In this document: positions 42,375 to 53,136 of the stretch, piece after piece
Layout of the letters: every line of letters begins with the position of its first letter
Position numbering within the stretch: the first letter of the stretch is position 1
Made by a program: the position numbers and the translations under genes
Assembly (NCBI RefSeq): GCF_042100115.1
Contig: NC_091273.1
Span: 1,798,001 to 1,862,000, forward strand
Length of the DNA: 64,000 nt
Origin: Alternaria dauci
Lineage: Eukaryota > Ascomycota > Dothideomycetes > Pleosporales > Pleosporaceae
Direction of reading: 5' to 3'
Notes under the pieces: model-generated
The model's database searches: none
Seen by the model: the letters and a program-made list of their open reading frames with translations, nothing else
What the model was told of the DNA's origin: nothing

Positions 42375-43660
42375 AGTGGTCCTGGTAGTTGTGGGATCCG
42401 ACAGGGCGTAACGATCGGTAGGAAGAGCGACAGGTCGATTACCCCCGCTCAGATGCTTGTCCATCCATTCTGCCTGCGACGACTAAGAAATTAGATCCGA
42501 CTTCCTCGCGCTCGAATTCTGAAAAGTCATTATCAGGCACTGGAGATTGACGTTCAATTGCAGACGATGCGATAAGATGATTCGAATAGACTCTTCCGTG
42601 AAGAACTTCTATCTTTCGCTCTCCGACTGCGGATTCGTGTATGAACGACGTTGGTCAAGACGAAATGCTCAACATGCTGAGGCAGGCGTACCTTTCTGAA
42701 GACGCTTCGCTTGTTCTGCTCCCAGTCCCAGAACTCGCTTGGTGGACAATCAAAGCTTTCAGGACGCCCTCTATTTGTTCAACAATTCGCGGTATTGTCT
42801 CTGCAAACTCACTCGCAGGATCTGCTTCGCTGCTCTCCAAGCGGTCGATCAGGATAAAGACAGGCTGTTCTTGCAGTTCAATCACCCGAGTAGAGCCTTA
42901 TATAAAGCCCCTACACTCTCAGAACCGCGGCGGAATACCAGCTTTTTTATTGTATACCACTCTTCAACCATTCGCACCACGTTTGGATTTTGCTAAAGCA
43001 ACTGGAACATCAAGCACGCTAGTGTGGTCTCCAGAGTGCTAGATCTTTCACATCTGACAAAGAGAACTCTGCGTGTTTCAGAGAGCAACGATAGTATGGT
43101 ATCGACAGCTATTGGAGAACCAAGACATCGGGGAGCTGACCCCATCTTCGTTGCGTCCGGATAGCATGACGAGATAGGAACTACTTTTTTTGCCAATGTT
43201 CACCGACGTCTACATCCAGGAAGTCCGCCAAACACAATCTCGCTCGATGCCTATCGTTGTTGAAAACTGAAGCTAAAACAGTCCGGTATCGTTTGAGGGA
43301 TTCGACTGCGTCTTCAGTGTGGTAATCGGAAAGCTGTGGCGCGCCTGCCTTCTCGAAAATAGTATTGCTACCCAGCCTGTCTATTACCGTGTTGAGCATC
43401 CACTAGCATGATGATGTTTACGACACCTGAGCACGCGTTGAAAAAACGAATAAACTCTGCGCTGAAGCTTTGTGTTTTGCAAGAGACTTTGTGGAGGCTT
43501 TTAGATCGCTTCTCCTCTGAGCTCACATGGGCATTATTGAGCGCCTCTGTCCGGCTACTGACATACGCTGACAAGTCCTGTAGCGACATGCTCGCTAGCG
43601 TTGCCGGTAGATCCATCAATTCGACTTCGCCAGGTGCTGGTTCGAGCTCACTCTCAGTAC
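42375..43660 (-). pseudogene. broken STAND/NLR-like gene (DUF7708-like N-terminus)
   Basis: Four consecutive minus-strand frames read together like one fungal STAND-type protein. Pieces in order: FIRFFNACSGVVNIIM, as in the N-terminal helical domain often found in fungal NLR-like proteins; EDAVESLKRYRTVLASVF; AVDTILSLLSETRRVLFVRC; EEWYTIKKLVFRRGSESVGA; QEQPVFILIDRLE, a Walker B-like strand; ALIVHQ. Lesions: frameshift near 43390 with apparent loss of the middle of the first domain, frameshift in a seven-base A run (43191-43185), TAG at 42995-42993, frameshift near 42887, TGA at 42657-42655 and a last frameshift near 42435. TAG could derive from CAG and TGA from CGA by C-to-T changes. Family naming is from memory and tentative; decay is clear. 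Confidence 0.6.
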
Positions 43661-43858
43661 AAGCTTGTGGAAGACTACGATGATCTAATTTCGTGGGCAA
43701 GGAAAGGCGGCAAAAAGCTGGCTCTGAATGGCCGGCAGATCAGGAACGTCGTTTCGACAGCAATGAACATTGCACTTGTGGACAACAAGAGCGGCATGGG
43801 AAAGCTGAAACGCGAGCATCTTCCTAGAGTGGCCAAACAGATGAAAGACTTCAAGTAG
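43640..43858 (+). pseudogene. C-terminal stub of a fungal AAA+ ATPase
   Basis: The plus-strand frame ends with WARKGGKKLALNGRQIRNVV and KLKREHLPRVAKQMKDFK, then TAG. LNGRQIRN followed by a helix and a 'lkreHl..va' segment is the usual end of the large fungal AAA ATPase family (the helical lid after the ATPase core). No Walker A, Walker B or arginine finger exists upstream on this strand. Instead the sequence runs into the antisense side of the STAND-like relic. I therefore call it a 3' fragment left by a deletion or rearrangement; an 85-codon open frame from 43601 is possible but starts in unrelated sequence. Confidence 0.6.
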
Positions 43859-44280
43859 GAGCTCAGGAGGCAGGAGGATATCTACAGAGCGGAGACCAAA
43901 TAGACGGACAAGAGGGATACTATTCCCATTTACGGCTGGTTCATGCGGTATGCGCCGTGAGAAATAGCAACTCGTTTCCACCTCACCTGCTTCGAGGTGG
44001 AACTTGTATGGCGATGAGCATATTGGCCTGGACATGGCAGTTGTGCAGTATGCGCACTGGCGGTCAAGAGTCCTTGCATGCGTTAACTGAGCTGAAGCAC
44101 ATGTATCACGCTTAGAAGGAGACCAACCTTGGTTGACTTGATGTTCGAGACGGGGTCGATTGACCAACTGGTATATTTATCTCGTAACTTGGCACAGGCG
44201 CGGACAAACGTGGAGCCTTGTTAGCCCCTGACAACGCCTACTCCTTCCCTACTTCTTGCACACTTCTTCCCACTTGATGC
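43859..44280. other. spacer downstream of BUB3
   Basis: No gene seen; contains the BUB3 3' flank and the remnant flank of the AAA stub. Confidence 0.45.
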
Positions 44281-45356
44281 CTACTTCTTCTTGCCTGAGG
44301 CTTCGGTCGCGCTCAACTCCCTGATAAAGACCTTGGTTACACCGTCAGGCACGTCGTCGACGCCGTCCTCGAAGCCTGGGCTGACGCCAATCGCTACGTA
44401 TTTGCCGTCGTTTGAGAAGTCGATGGTCTGCACGCTGGCAGGGAACTTTTGGTACTGCCGTATCCTCCTCTTTGCTACTGCGTCCCAGAGAGCCACTATG
44501 CCGTCGCCGCCTCCTGTGGCAAAGGTGCCGTGGACGGGGTGGTACGCGAGGGCGTGAACTGGGTAGACGACGTCCTGGCCGTCGACCTGTTGTCGGTGGC
44601 ACTTGAAGGCGTACTTGCGCGACTGAGACTCCTCGGACGGGTCGAACCACTCGACTGCCACGCGTCCCTCGATGCTCGAGCTCGAGTAGCCGGCGTCGTT
44701 TGGCATGCAGGACACGGCGCGCGTCATGTACTTCATGGAGCTCTCGCGCTGCTGCCACGGCTCCACGGCGACGTCCTCGCCGCCACCTCTCGCCGCCGCC
44801 TCGGCCAGCTTGTCGAGCTCGTAGATGTTGACTGCGCGGCTGGCCATGGCGACGACTAGCTTGGTGGGCGAGGCGGACAGCGAAAAGGGCTTGGAAGGCA
44901 GGCGGACAGCAGAGAAGTCGCCGGGTTGCGACAGCTGGTGGAGGTGGAGGGTCGAGTCCCATGACGACGAGATGAGGAGGTTGTGGGCGGCCGAGTAGAG
45001 GACGTTGCGGACGCCCTGCGAGTGTGTGGACATGATGGTCTGCGCGCCCGTCTCGAGGTCGATTCGGCGCACCTCCCAGTCGAGGCCGCAGGAAAAGGCC
45101 TCGTTGTCGTCGCGCCCAAAGCAGACGTCTAGGACGGGCGCGCGGTGTTCAAACTTCTGGAGCAGCTTGCCGCCGGGCTCGGCGTGTGTGTCGTAGAGGT
45201 AGACATGGCGGTCCCACGACGAGACGAGCAGGCGCGTGGGGTTGTTGGTCGCAAACTTGACGGCCGAGATGGGCTCGGTCGGGTTCTGGGCAAGCTCGAA
45301 TTGGCCTGCGCGGTTAGCACGCGGCTCGGGCGGGCGTGGAGGGACCTACTGGACAT
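44281..45356 (-). CDS. bub3: Spindle checkpoint protein BUB3 (WD40)
   Basis: Seven-bladed WD40 propeller that binds Bub1/Mad3 and phosphorylated kinetochore MELT motifs. Two exons (45356-45350, 45305-44281), 343 aa. Exon 1 is seven bases; ATGTCCA joins GC to make MSSQFELAQNPTEPISAVKF, the normal Bub3 start. Diagnostic strands include LLVSSWDRHVYLYD, EAFSCGLDWEVRRIDLETG, GRVAVEWFDPSEESQSRKYAFKCHR (split here for reading) and YPVHALAYHPVHGTFATGGG. A short Ser/Lys tail follows. The region is GC-rich with strong third-position bias, which produces many long shadow frames. Head-to-head with GPN2, 188 bp apart. Confidence 0.93.
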
Positions 45357-45544
45357 GTTGGCGATGGCAGCGTGTGCGCGTGGGTGTAGAAGCTGCGCAG
45401 CGAGTCGGAGGGAAGCTCTCGAGGGCGGAAGTCCGCAGACCGACCGACCAAACAAAAGCCCAGCATGCACATGCACGCTAACGGGCCCCCTCCAAAAGTT
45501 CCCCAGCGCCGGCCCTCGTCACTCGTCACTGCACCCCAGCAAAC

Positions 45545-46803
45545 ATGCCCTTTGCACAGCTCGTCATCGGGCCCCCGGGCTCGGGCAAGTCGACGTACTG
45601 CGACGGCATGCAGCAGTTCATGGGCGCCATCGAGCGCAAGTGCTCCGTCGTCAACCTCGACCCCGCAAACGACCACACGGCCTACCAGCCCGCCCTCGAC
45701 GTCCGCGACCTCGTCACCATAGACGAGATCATGGAGCAGGAGGCGCTGGGCCCCAACGGAGGCGTCTTGTTTGCGCTCGAGGAGCTCGAGCACAACTTTG
45801 ACTGGCTGCAGGAGGGCCTGAAGGAACTCGGAGGTTCGTGACAGCACCGATTCTCTCTCCATCTCCCTCTCCAAGCATACTAATGGCGCCAGACGACTAC
45901 GTCCTCTTCGACTGCCCCGGCCAGGTCGAGCTCTTCACCCACCACGGCTCGCTGCGCAACATCTTCTTCCGCCTACAAAAACTGGGGTATCGAGTATTCG
46001 CCCACCACCCATGGCCTGCAACTGGACGCTAACCCGACCAGCTCGTCGTCGTGCACCTGACCGACTCCATCGTCCTCTCGCGACCGTCGCTGTACGTCTC
46101 CTCTCTCCTGCTCGCCCTGCGCAGCATGCTGCAGATGGACCTGCCCCATCTCAACGTCCTCACAAAGATCGACAACCTCCGCAACTACCCAAATCTGCCC
46201 TTCAACCTCGACTTTTACACCCAAGTCCAAGACCTGCAGTACCTCCTGCCGCACCTCAACCGCGAACAGACGTCCGGCATTCCAGGCCCCACCGCAGCTG
46301 GCACACGCGAGGACGTAGACCCGGACGACGAGCCGACGTCCAAGTTCTCCGCGCTCAACAAGGCGATCGTCGAGCTGGTCGAGGACTTTGCACTGGTCGG
46401 GTTCGAGACACTGGCGGTGGAAGACAAGAAGAGCATGATGACGCTGCTGCGGGCCATTGACCGTGCAGGCGGCTTTGCCATGGGCGGCATAGAAGGCGCA
46501 AACGACACGGTGTGGCAGATGGCTATGCGCGAGAACGGCGCGACCATGGACGCCCGCGACGTGCAGGAGAGGTGGCTGGACAGGCGGGATGAGCTGGACG
46601 AGGAAGAGAGAAAGGCATGGGAGGACGAGACCAAAGACATGCGCGACCCACCACCGCAGAACGCGCCCCAGGTAATTCCCGCGTCGACGCCTCCAGCAAA
46701 GGCCAAGCGCCAGGACAGCGACGACGACATGGACGACCTGGAGGAGATGCGACAGTTTATGGAGAAGGAGAAGGATACCGGCATCAGTGTTGTCAGAAAG
46801 TGA
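45545..46803 (+). CDS. gpn2: GPN-loop GTPase 2
   Basis: Cytosolic GTPase that helps assemble and import RNA polymerase II. Three exons (45545-45833, 45893-45993, 46042-46803), 383 aa; introns 59 and 48 nt, the first with a GTTCGT donor. P-loop GPPGSGKST at 9-17, the defining Gly-Pro-Asn insert at 69-71 (EALGPNGGVLFALEELE), the G3 segment DYVLFDCPGQVELFTHH across splice 1, and the base-recognition region LNVLTKIDNL. A conserved C-terminal tail carries a long acidic/Lys-rich extension (DSDDDMDDLEEMRQFMEKEK). Length is normal. GPN2 over GPN3 is judged from the tail and the switch region. Confidence 0.92.
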
Positions 46804-47143
46804 CGTAGGATGTACTGGCAGTAGTCGTCACGACGACCACACGATCAAGCCTCTTTCTTGCATGCAACAGACGCCTTAACATGAGGCGCAGGACAAGAAA
46901 CGCTCAGCGCAGGGCTTCCGCTAGAGATGGGACCATGGGCAACGAGGAGCCGATCGTCACCTGAACGAAGCAAAGGCACTTGGTGGGGTCTGGATCTTGA
47001 AACAGCGCGTCGCGTCAGCAAACAGCTGCACGCACCCGCATGTACGATAGTCTACATAATACTACCAGGATATCTCCCTGCGCTAGACCTAACAGATGCC
47101 GTCTGATTAACTCGTATTACTACTCTGGCTGTTGACCGCGCAC
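46804..47143. other. spacer between GPN2 and CHMP7
   Basis: 340 bp between tandem genes; GPN2 3' UTR and CHMP7 promoter. No coding signal or structural RNA seen. Confidence 0.5.
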
Positions 47144-48746
47144 ATGCTCAAACGCAAGCCATCTCGCGACCTGGCCACCGGCCCCCACGCCTCCATCTTT
47201 AGCGACGACCCCACGCTTAGTCGTCATAAGCGGAAGCGTTCGCTCTTCCGCTCCAAGCACAGCCGGCCGCAGTGGGTACCCGAACCAGCCCGCGACATGA
47301 GTGAACTGCTGGACTTTGTCCTGCAGCACGAAGACGCCTTTAACAAGTAAGGCCAGCCGTACATGGGCAGTCCCCTGCACTGCTGACCAGCACAGCCAGT
47401 ACCGCCTCGCCTCTCTCTATGCAGACTTTCGCCAGCAGCTCGAGATCAACCCCGAGGGCTACCATGCGAACATTGCCGCATGGACAAAGGCGCTGACCGA
47501 CGCGTCGCGGGCGGGCGTCGTTCCCAGACAGGGCACCACACACAATCTCCTAAGCATACGCGCCGCCGACGAGCTCGCCCGCGCCCTGCAACACCCGCAG
47601 TATGGCAAGCCCACCTGTCTGCCGGCCGTCTTCCACGAGGCAGTCCAGAGGAAGGAGATGGTGCCCCTGAAACAGTTCCTGACAGCGAAAGAGAGCATAT
47701 ACAAGACATCGTGGATACCGTCACCCTGGAAGGTGCTCCAATGGAGTCTGCGGCAGGTTGGTGTCCTGGGCCAGGAGCAAGCCCCGGCCAAGATGGAGGC
47801 TGGGGTCTTTGTGGTCGTCAAGAATGTCGAGGTTGCTGCAGACGAGATACTGAAGAAGATGCAGGAGCACGCGTCTACGGCTGATCGGGTACTGTCAAAA
47901 ACAGACTTCTTGAGGCGTTTCGCGACTGTGCTCAACCCGACCGCACCGCTTACGACAAACGATTTGGACATTGTCCTCATGTTCCTCGCTAGAGACAAGC
48001 AGGCGATATCTTACAACGACCAGACGATCAAGTTCAAGCCGGAGCACGAGGCTGTGCCCCTGCCAGTCACAGAGGAGGACGCTGCCATTGCCAATCTCCG
48101 CGACACACTGGCAAACATCAACGCCCAGATATCGCAAATCATGGAGAAGATAGCTCTGGCAGACGCGGCAGCACGAGAAGCTGTAGTGGCGAAGCAGATG
48201 GTCCGCGCCAAAGCTGCACTGCGCTCGAAGAAGCTTGCCGAAAACGCTCTCAAGCAGCGTTCCGACGTCGCCCTCCAGCTCGAGCAAGTCTACACAGACC
48301 TGCAACACGCCGCTGACCAAGTCGACATCGTCGAGGCCATGCGCGCTGGTGCCGCTGCACTCAAGGGCCTCAACGAGAAGGTTGGCGGTGCCGAGGGCGT
48401 TCAGGGTGTTGTGGATGCCGTCAACGAGCAAATGGCGATGACGGAAGAGATTACAAACATCATCAACGAAACCGACCAGCCCCTCGACGAGGGCGAGATT
48501 GATGACGAATTTGAGGCGCTGGAGAGGGCGGATCGCGAGAAGCGGGAGAAGGAGGAAGCCGAGAAAACTGCTGCGAGACTGGCAGAACTGGAGGCAGTGG
48601 AGAAGAAGCGCAAGAACAGGGAGAGTGCGGACGAGACAGAAGAACAAGTCGACGAGGCGTCTCAGAGCATGGCAAGGATGTCGTTCCACCAGCCCGATGA
48701 CGAGTTGGAGGACACTGCAGAGAAGCGCACAGCTGCCTATGCCTAG
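47144..48746 (+). CDS. chm7: CHMP7/Chm7 ESCRT-III-related protein
   Basis: Snf7-superfamily protein that acts with Heh1/LEM2 in nuclear-envelope quality control and sealing. Two exons (47144-47346, 47396-48746), 517 aa, 49-nt intron joining FVLQHEDAFN to NQYRLASLYADF. The N-terminal half is the winged-helix region (RLASLYADFRQQ, WIPSPWKVLQWSLRQVG, and LSKTDFLRRFATVL). The C-terminal half is a Snf7-type helical bundle (about 255-420: ANINAQISQIMEKIALADAA, ALRSKKLAENALKQRSDVAL, VDAVNEQMAMTEEITNIINE), then an acidic MIM-like region (PLDEGEIDDEFEALERAD) and a charged tail. The start at 47144 is the first ATG. Confidence 0.88.
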
Positions 48747-49090
48747 GCATTCTTGATCATTTGGCGTCGGGTTATCTTTCTGCATAGCATTGGCGTTATG
48801 GGCTCTATACTACAGACCAGTCACTACATGTTCGTTTTTGAGACTATATTACATCCAAGTCATCATTACCAATAATACGTTCCTTTGTGTAACAGCATTG
48901 TTGATTCCACGCCACTGGCTCCGACGCCACGCCAAGCCCTCGCGGCGATTGCGGAACCTCCCGAGGTCACCTCAAACGTCGGTCATCATCCACCTATCCG
49001 CACCAACCACAACCCCCTCCCCCTGCGCCGGGAACGTTTAAACCACACTGCCCGCCCTTCAATTCAGCCCTCGCGAGCCTGCAGACCACG
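48747..49090. other. spacer between CHMP7 and NDUFB11
   Basis: 344 bp of AT-richer then C-rich DNA; no gene. The C-rich last 100 bp resembles a fungal core promoter/5' UTR. Confidence 0.45.
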
Positions 49091-49554
49091 ATGAACCCCC
49101 TCCGCGCCGCTGCCAGCGCCTCGCGCACCGCTCTCACCGCTACCGCCCGCACAGCAGCTCCCCGCCGCGCCTTTTCACAGTCACAACCAACGCGATCGGG
49201 CCACGGACCCAGCTACGATCCCCCATCAGGATGGCTCTTCGGCGTCAAGCCCGGCGAGCAGTATGAGAAGGAGGGGTGGGAGAACGCCATGTACTGGGGC
49301 TTCGGCGGAGCCTGTGCCTTTGTCGTTGTTGCGTATGCTTTCAAGCCCGACACTAGGTACGTGCGAATTTTATCAGGGGAACGGACGGAGATGGCAGAGT
49401 CATGATGCAAGGGGCAAAATGAAGTGAAGCGGAGATGCCGTAGTTATCAAAGCTAACAACCCCCAGCATCCAGACCTGGGCCCTAGAGGAGGCGCGACGA
49501 AGACTCGAAGCCGAGGGCATCCTCGCAGACCCGGATACCGTCAAGAAGGAGTAG
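49091..49554 (+). CDS. Complex I accessory subunit NDUFB11 (ESSS)
   Basis: Single-pass accessory subunit of the membrane arm of mitochondrial NADH:ubiquinone oxidoreductase. Two exons (49091-49356, 49467-49554), 117 aa, 110-nt intron joining FKPDTR to SIQTWALEEARRRLE. Residues 1-35 are an Ala/Arg/Thr-rich mitochondrial presequence with an AFSQSQP cleavage-like site. The core has SYDPPSGWLFGVKPGEQYEK, EGWENAMYWGFGG and a transmembrane helix (ACAFVVVAYAF). The second exon adds the conserved short C-terminal helix WALEEARRRLEAEGIL. The single-exon read-through would give a false end ERTEMAES. Confidence 0.9.
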
Positions 49555-50312
49555 ACACTCCCCAGCACGTCGACATGACGGAGATGGACGGAGGTTTTAC
49601 AGCAATACCACAGACACTGTATATATGCTAGCGAGGACGAGGATGCAGTTTTTCTTTTTGTGAGCACGGATCTGGATGGGCTAGACGCCTCTATAGACTT
49701 CGAGGACAGTCGAGGAGCCGAGGGTAGGCAATTGCAGTTTTTTTTTATTGACCTTGATGACTGTATGGACAAGGTGATGCATCAGACTTGGAGACGATTA
49801 ATTGGAAGGTAGATTCGGATACCATGTTGACGAATTCCTAGAAGGTGCAAGACTCATATCACAGTTCCCAACTCATACGTCAACCGTGCGTTCTCAAACA
49901 TGAGTTTTCTTCGATCACTAATGATATTTGTTAGCGTAAGCCCCTGAGATTACACGTCTTGCCCAGCACCGAGACGAGCGTGTACGAAATTGAACGTAGT
50001 CTTCTGTCGTAATGCAAGTCGAGCTGAATGTAGTAGCTCAACATAAAATTCAAGAATTAAAGACCCACTACAGATCATGGAGAACGATATAAGACGGCAC
50101 AAGGTCTTCGAACTACATTCAACAGCACCATCACGAATACGCGCCAAGTCTCAATACTGAGTAATGCAGTCTGTTGTCTATATGCACACTTCCAATCCAC
50201 CACAAGTATATACAATTGTGAAGCAAACGAGAGGACGGTCGAAAGAAACGCACCCGCTCTCCAGCCAGAGCCGTCAATCCTTCGCCAAACTTACCAACTA
50301 CCTATCGAGCGC
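49555..50312. other. spacer between NDUFB11 and GH7 gene
   Basis: About 760 bp between convergent genes. Short frames only, with a poly-T run near 49739; no gene seen. Confidence 0.5.
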
Positions 50313-51726
50313 TCATGCGGGCTGGGCAAAGGTGGAGCCAATGGGACCGAACTTGATGTTGGAGAAGATGACGGTCGCGTCGGGCGAGTTGGCCTCGACG
50401 TCCTCGGGCTTGCCAGAGTCGGTAGCGCAGGTACCACGCGCGGCACCGGGCTTCTCTGGGTCGGCATCGGTGGGGTAGGTAGAGTCGAGCCAGAGCATGT
50501 TGACCGCATGGTCGTCCCAGAGGGACATGACGAGGACGTGGCCGCGGGCAAGCGAGGCACCCATGCCGTTCATGCCACCGAGCGTCTTGAAGGACGATGT
50601 GTCACCGAACACTGTCTTCTGCTGGTCACAGAACTTGTCGGTGATGGAGTTACCACTGACGCCCTCGATGGCGGAGTTAGAGTTCTTGAACACGGTTCCG
50701 CCCTGGATGTAGAAGCGCTTGATCTCGGAGAGGCTGGAGCCGGAGCCGAGGAACTGAGTGACGACAGTCATCTTCTTGGAGGTGTCGAGGGTCATGCCCG
50801 GGCCGTAAAAGTCACGCACGCCCATGCGGTAGCTGTTGAAGTCGCAGCCGTCCTTGTCGCAGACTCCGCTGTAGCGGTTGGAGCCGTCGCCGCAGCTGAC
50901 TTCGTCCTTGCACTCCTGGAGACCAGTGCCCTTGCAGGGGTGGGGAGTGTAGGCCGTGGAGATGGAGTTGGCCTCCCAGATGTCCATCTCGGCGCAGCAA
51001 GCACCGATCTTGCCCGCGCCGGCGTTGGGGTCGTTGTCGGACGGGTTCCAGCCTTCGACATTGGCAACACCGTTGATAAACTTGATGTCGTGGGGGCACT
51101 GAGAGTCGCAGTAGCCAGTTCCGTACTTGGCACCAGCCTTGTTGTTGCCCTTGTTGATGCCACCGTCGGCGGCCATCTCAACAAAGTAGAGGGCACCGTT
51201 CAGACCGCAAGGCAGCCTGGAGACGTCGACGTCAAAGGTGAACTCCTTGCCGATGAGGTTGAACATCTGGTACTTGGTGTCGGTCTCCATGAGGTACGTA
51301 CGCGAGCCAATGTTGGCAGAGTACGAGCCCTTGGTGACAAACTTGAGCGTCAGAGCATTGCTGCTGGTGGTGATGCCGTAGGTGCCTGGGCGTGTTAGAC
51401 GTGCATTGTAGTAGGTAATTCTACATACCAGAGTAGTCAGCACCGTCGATGGCGCAGTTCTTGGTGCAAGTGCTGCCGTCAGGGCAAGCGGTCGTGTTCC
51501 AGGAGTTGCCGTCGAAGCAGTTGGTGTAGCCGCTGGTGACGTGGGACCATCGCCAGTTGGAGTCGAGCACAATAGAACCCTGCTTGTTGGAGCAGCTCCT
51601 TCCACCAGTGCCAGTGCAAGTCTGCCATGTCATCTTAGGGTGTGTCTCCGTTGTCTCCTTGCCGACCTGCTGAGCGCGGGCGGCTCCGAAGAGGGAGAGC
51701 GAGGCGAGGGCGAGTGTCCTGTACAT
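50313..51726 (-). CDS. GH7 cellobiohydrolase without binding module
   Basis: Secreted enzyme that releases cellobiose processively from the reducing ends of cellulose. Two exons (51726-51429, 51385-50313), 456 aa, 43-nt intron in TCT G/GC ACC (DGADYSGTYGI). The signal peptide [18 protein letters not shown] ends before the mature [12 protein letters not shown]. The catalytic motif EMDIWEAN lies at 222-229 (Glu222 nucleophile, Asp224, Glu227 acid/base). Many paired cysteines and the tunnel-loop sequences [14 protein letters not shown] and [19 protein letters not shown] point to a cellobiohydrolase rather than an endoglucanase. The chain ends at [17 protein letters not shown] with no linker or CBM1. 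Strong C-ending codons suggest high expression. Confidence 0.95.
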
Positions 51727-53136
51727 GGCGACTGTTGAATTGAAAGTGTGTTGTGGGATATCGAAACATTGACGGTTCAACGGCCTTCTTATACAAAATT
51801 TTGCAGCTGATGCGTACTATCAAGGTACTTTGCAAAAGTACCCATATGACTGTTGATATTGCAAGGCGCAGAAGATCTACATGCTCGACGTTCCTGGGTC
51901 GTTCTCACCAATACCGTAGGAGCAACGGGACGTCGGGAGTGTAAAAAGACGCTAGGAGTGCCAGAGTAATGAAGGTAGATGAACCCTCCCCAGTCGTGAC
52001 CCATCGTGGGGTAGTCTGGGGTATTGCGGAGATCTGTGCGCCACGACATCCGGGATCTTTGCCTCAAAGGGATAGTGTGTGAAGTGATGAACAGAGGTAT
52101 ATGGAGATGCACTATGACCCCTTGAGCTTATTGGCAGCAGAGTCTTAGCCCGCACCCCATTTGACGATAGGCCTCATTTGTGCGAAGGCAAAGCTGCAGA
52201 TCAACACTTGTAGCCGACTCGAAGTTCACATACTGCGCTGTGGCTGTATCATGAGTCACCTCGTACATACATGTCAACCTGTAGATCGTACCTTTCAAGT
52301 GCGAGTGGCATAGAGACTGAGGATGGACGATCCTCCTGGAAGATCATTTCCGCCACATCTGCAGCAGTAGTTTCGGACCCGGTTGTATTAGATTGCTTCT
52401 TCTACGACCCATGGGCATGTGCGAGGGAATATTCTAGAAGATCTCCCGGTCTCGAGAAGTTTAATCTGCAGTGAAGGTCATGAGGCTCGTTGTCCCCCTG
52501 GTAACGGTTTAGCCCTGAAGTAGTTGCCAAGATTTTCGAGATTCTTGTGTCGCTAGGCATGGTACAGAGATGAACCCGCAGTGACAGTCCTGTCCCTTGG
52601 TGAACTACTTCGGACCTACGTAGCCGGCTCGCTGGTGTTACCTGGAACCCACCATACAGCCTCGGTCGTGCTACCAGGTCTACGTGAAAGACAGCCCATT
52701 TTCAGATGCATGAGAAGCATTGAGAGAGTTTCGTCAGATGATCTCGTAAACGCAGGAACAGGACAGAAGCGCTGGACCCTGTAAGCAAGATGAAGCTTCC
52801 GGACCAGACGGGACGAGACTCCTCTAACAATTGGCTGCAAAGCTTGGGGCTTAATCAACCTGACTTGCACCTTAGCAAAGTGGTGTCGGCGGGATTTTCT
52901 GGTCATACTGCTGGTGCGGATTAGATTGAGGTCCAGGGGTCACGCTCGCTAAGGCCGGACCATGCGCCTCGAGTTTGTCCGCCTGGTCGGCTCCGGCGTA
53001 CAGAGTTCGTACACGAGGACGACAATACGTTGTTGGTAAGTTAGCAGGATCAGTTTCGCGTCCGTACTGTTGAGCAAGTAAATGCGTAGATGTTGGTTTG
53101 AAGATCGGTTGTTGCAGACCGAAGTCCAAGTTCAAC
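51727..53136. other. gene-poor stretch upstream of the GH7 gene
   Basis: About 1.4 kb. Holds the GH7 promoter. Several minus-strand frames of 90-107 codons lack motifs and a common splice chain. No gene I can support. Confidence 0.4.
51788..51793 (-). promoter_or_regulatory. TATA-like box of the GH7 gene
   Basis: TATAAG in the minus-strand context TTTTGTATAAGAAGG, about 62 bp before the ATG at 51726. Inferred from position and sequence. Confidence 0.4.

Noticed and set aside
44345..45119. Several long Arg/Pro/Ser-rich frames over BUB3
   Set aside because: Shadows caused by high GC at third positions; BUB3 in its own frame explains the region.
50508..51398. 296-codon plus-strand frame opposite the GH7 gene
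   Set aside because: Antisense shadow of a highly codon-biased gene; Val/Gly/Ala/Leu-rich with no motifs.
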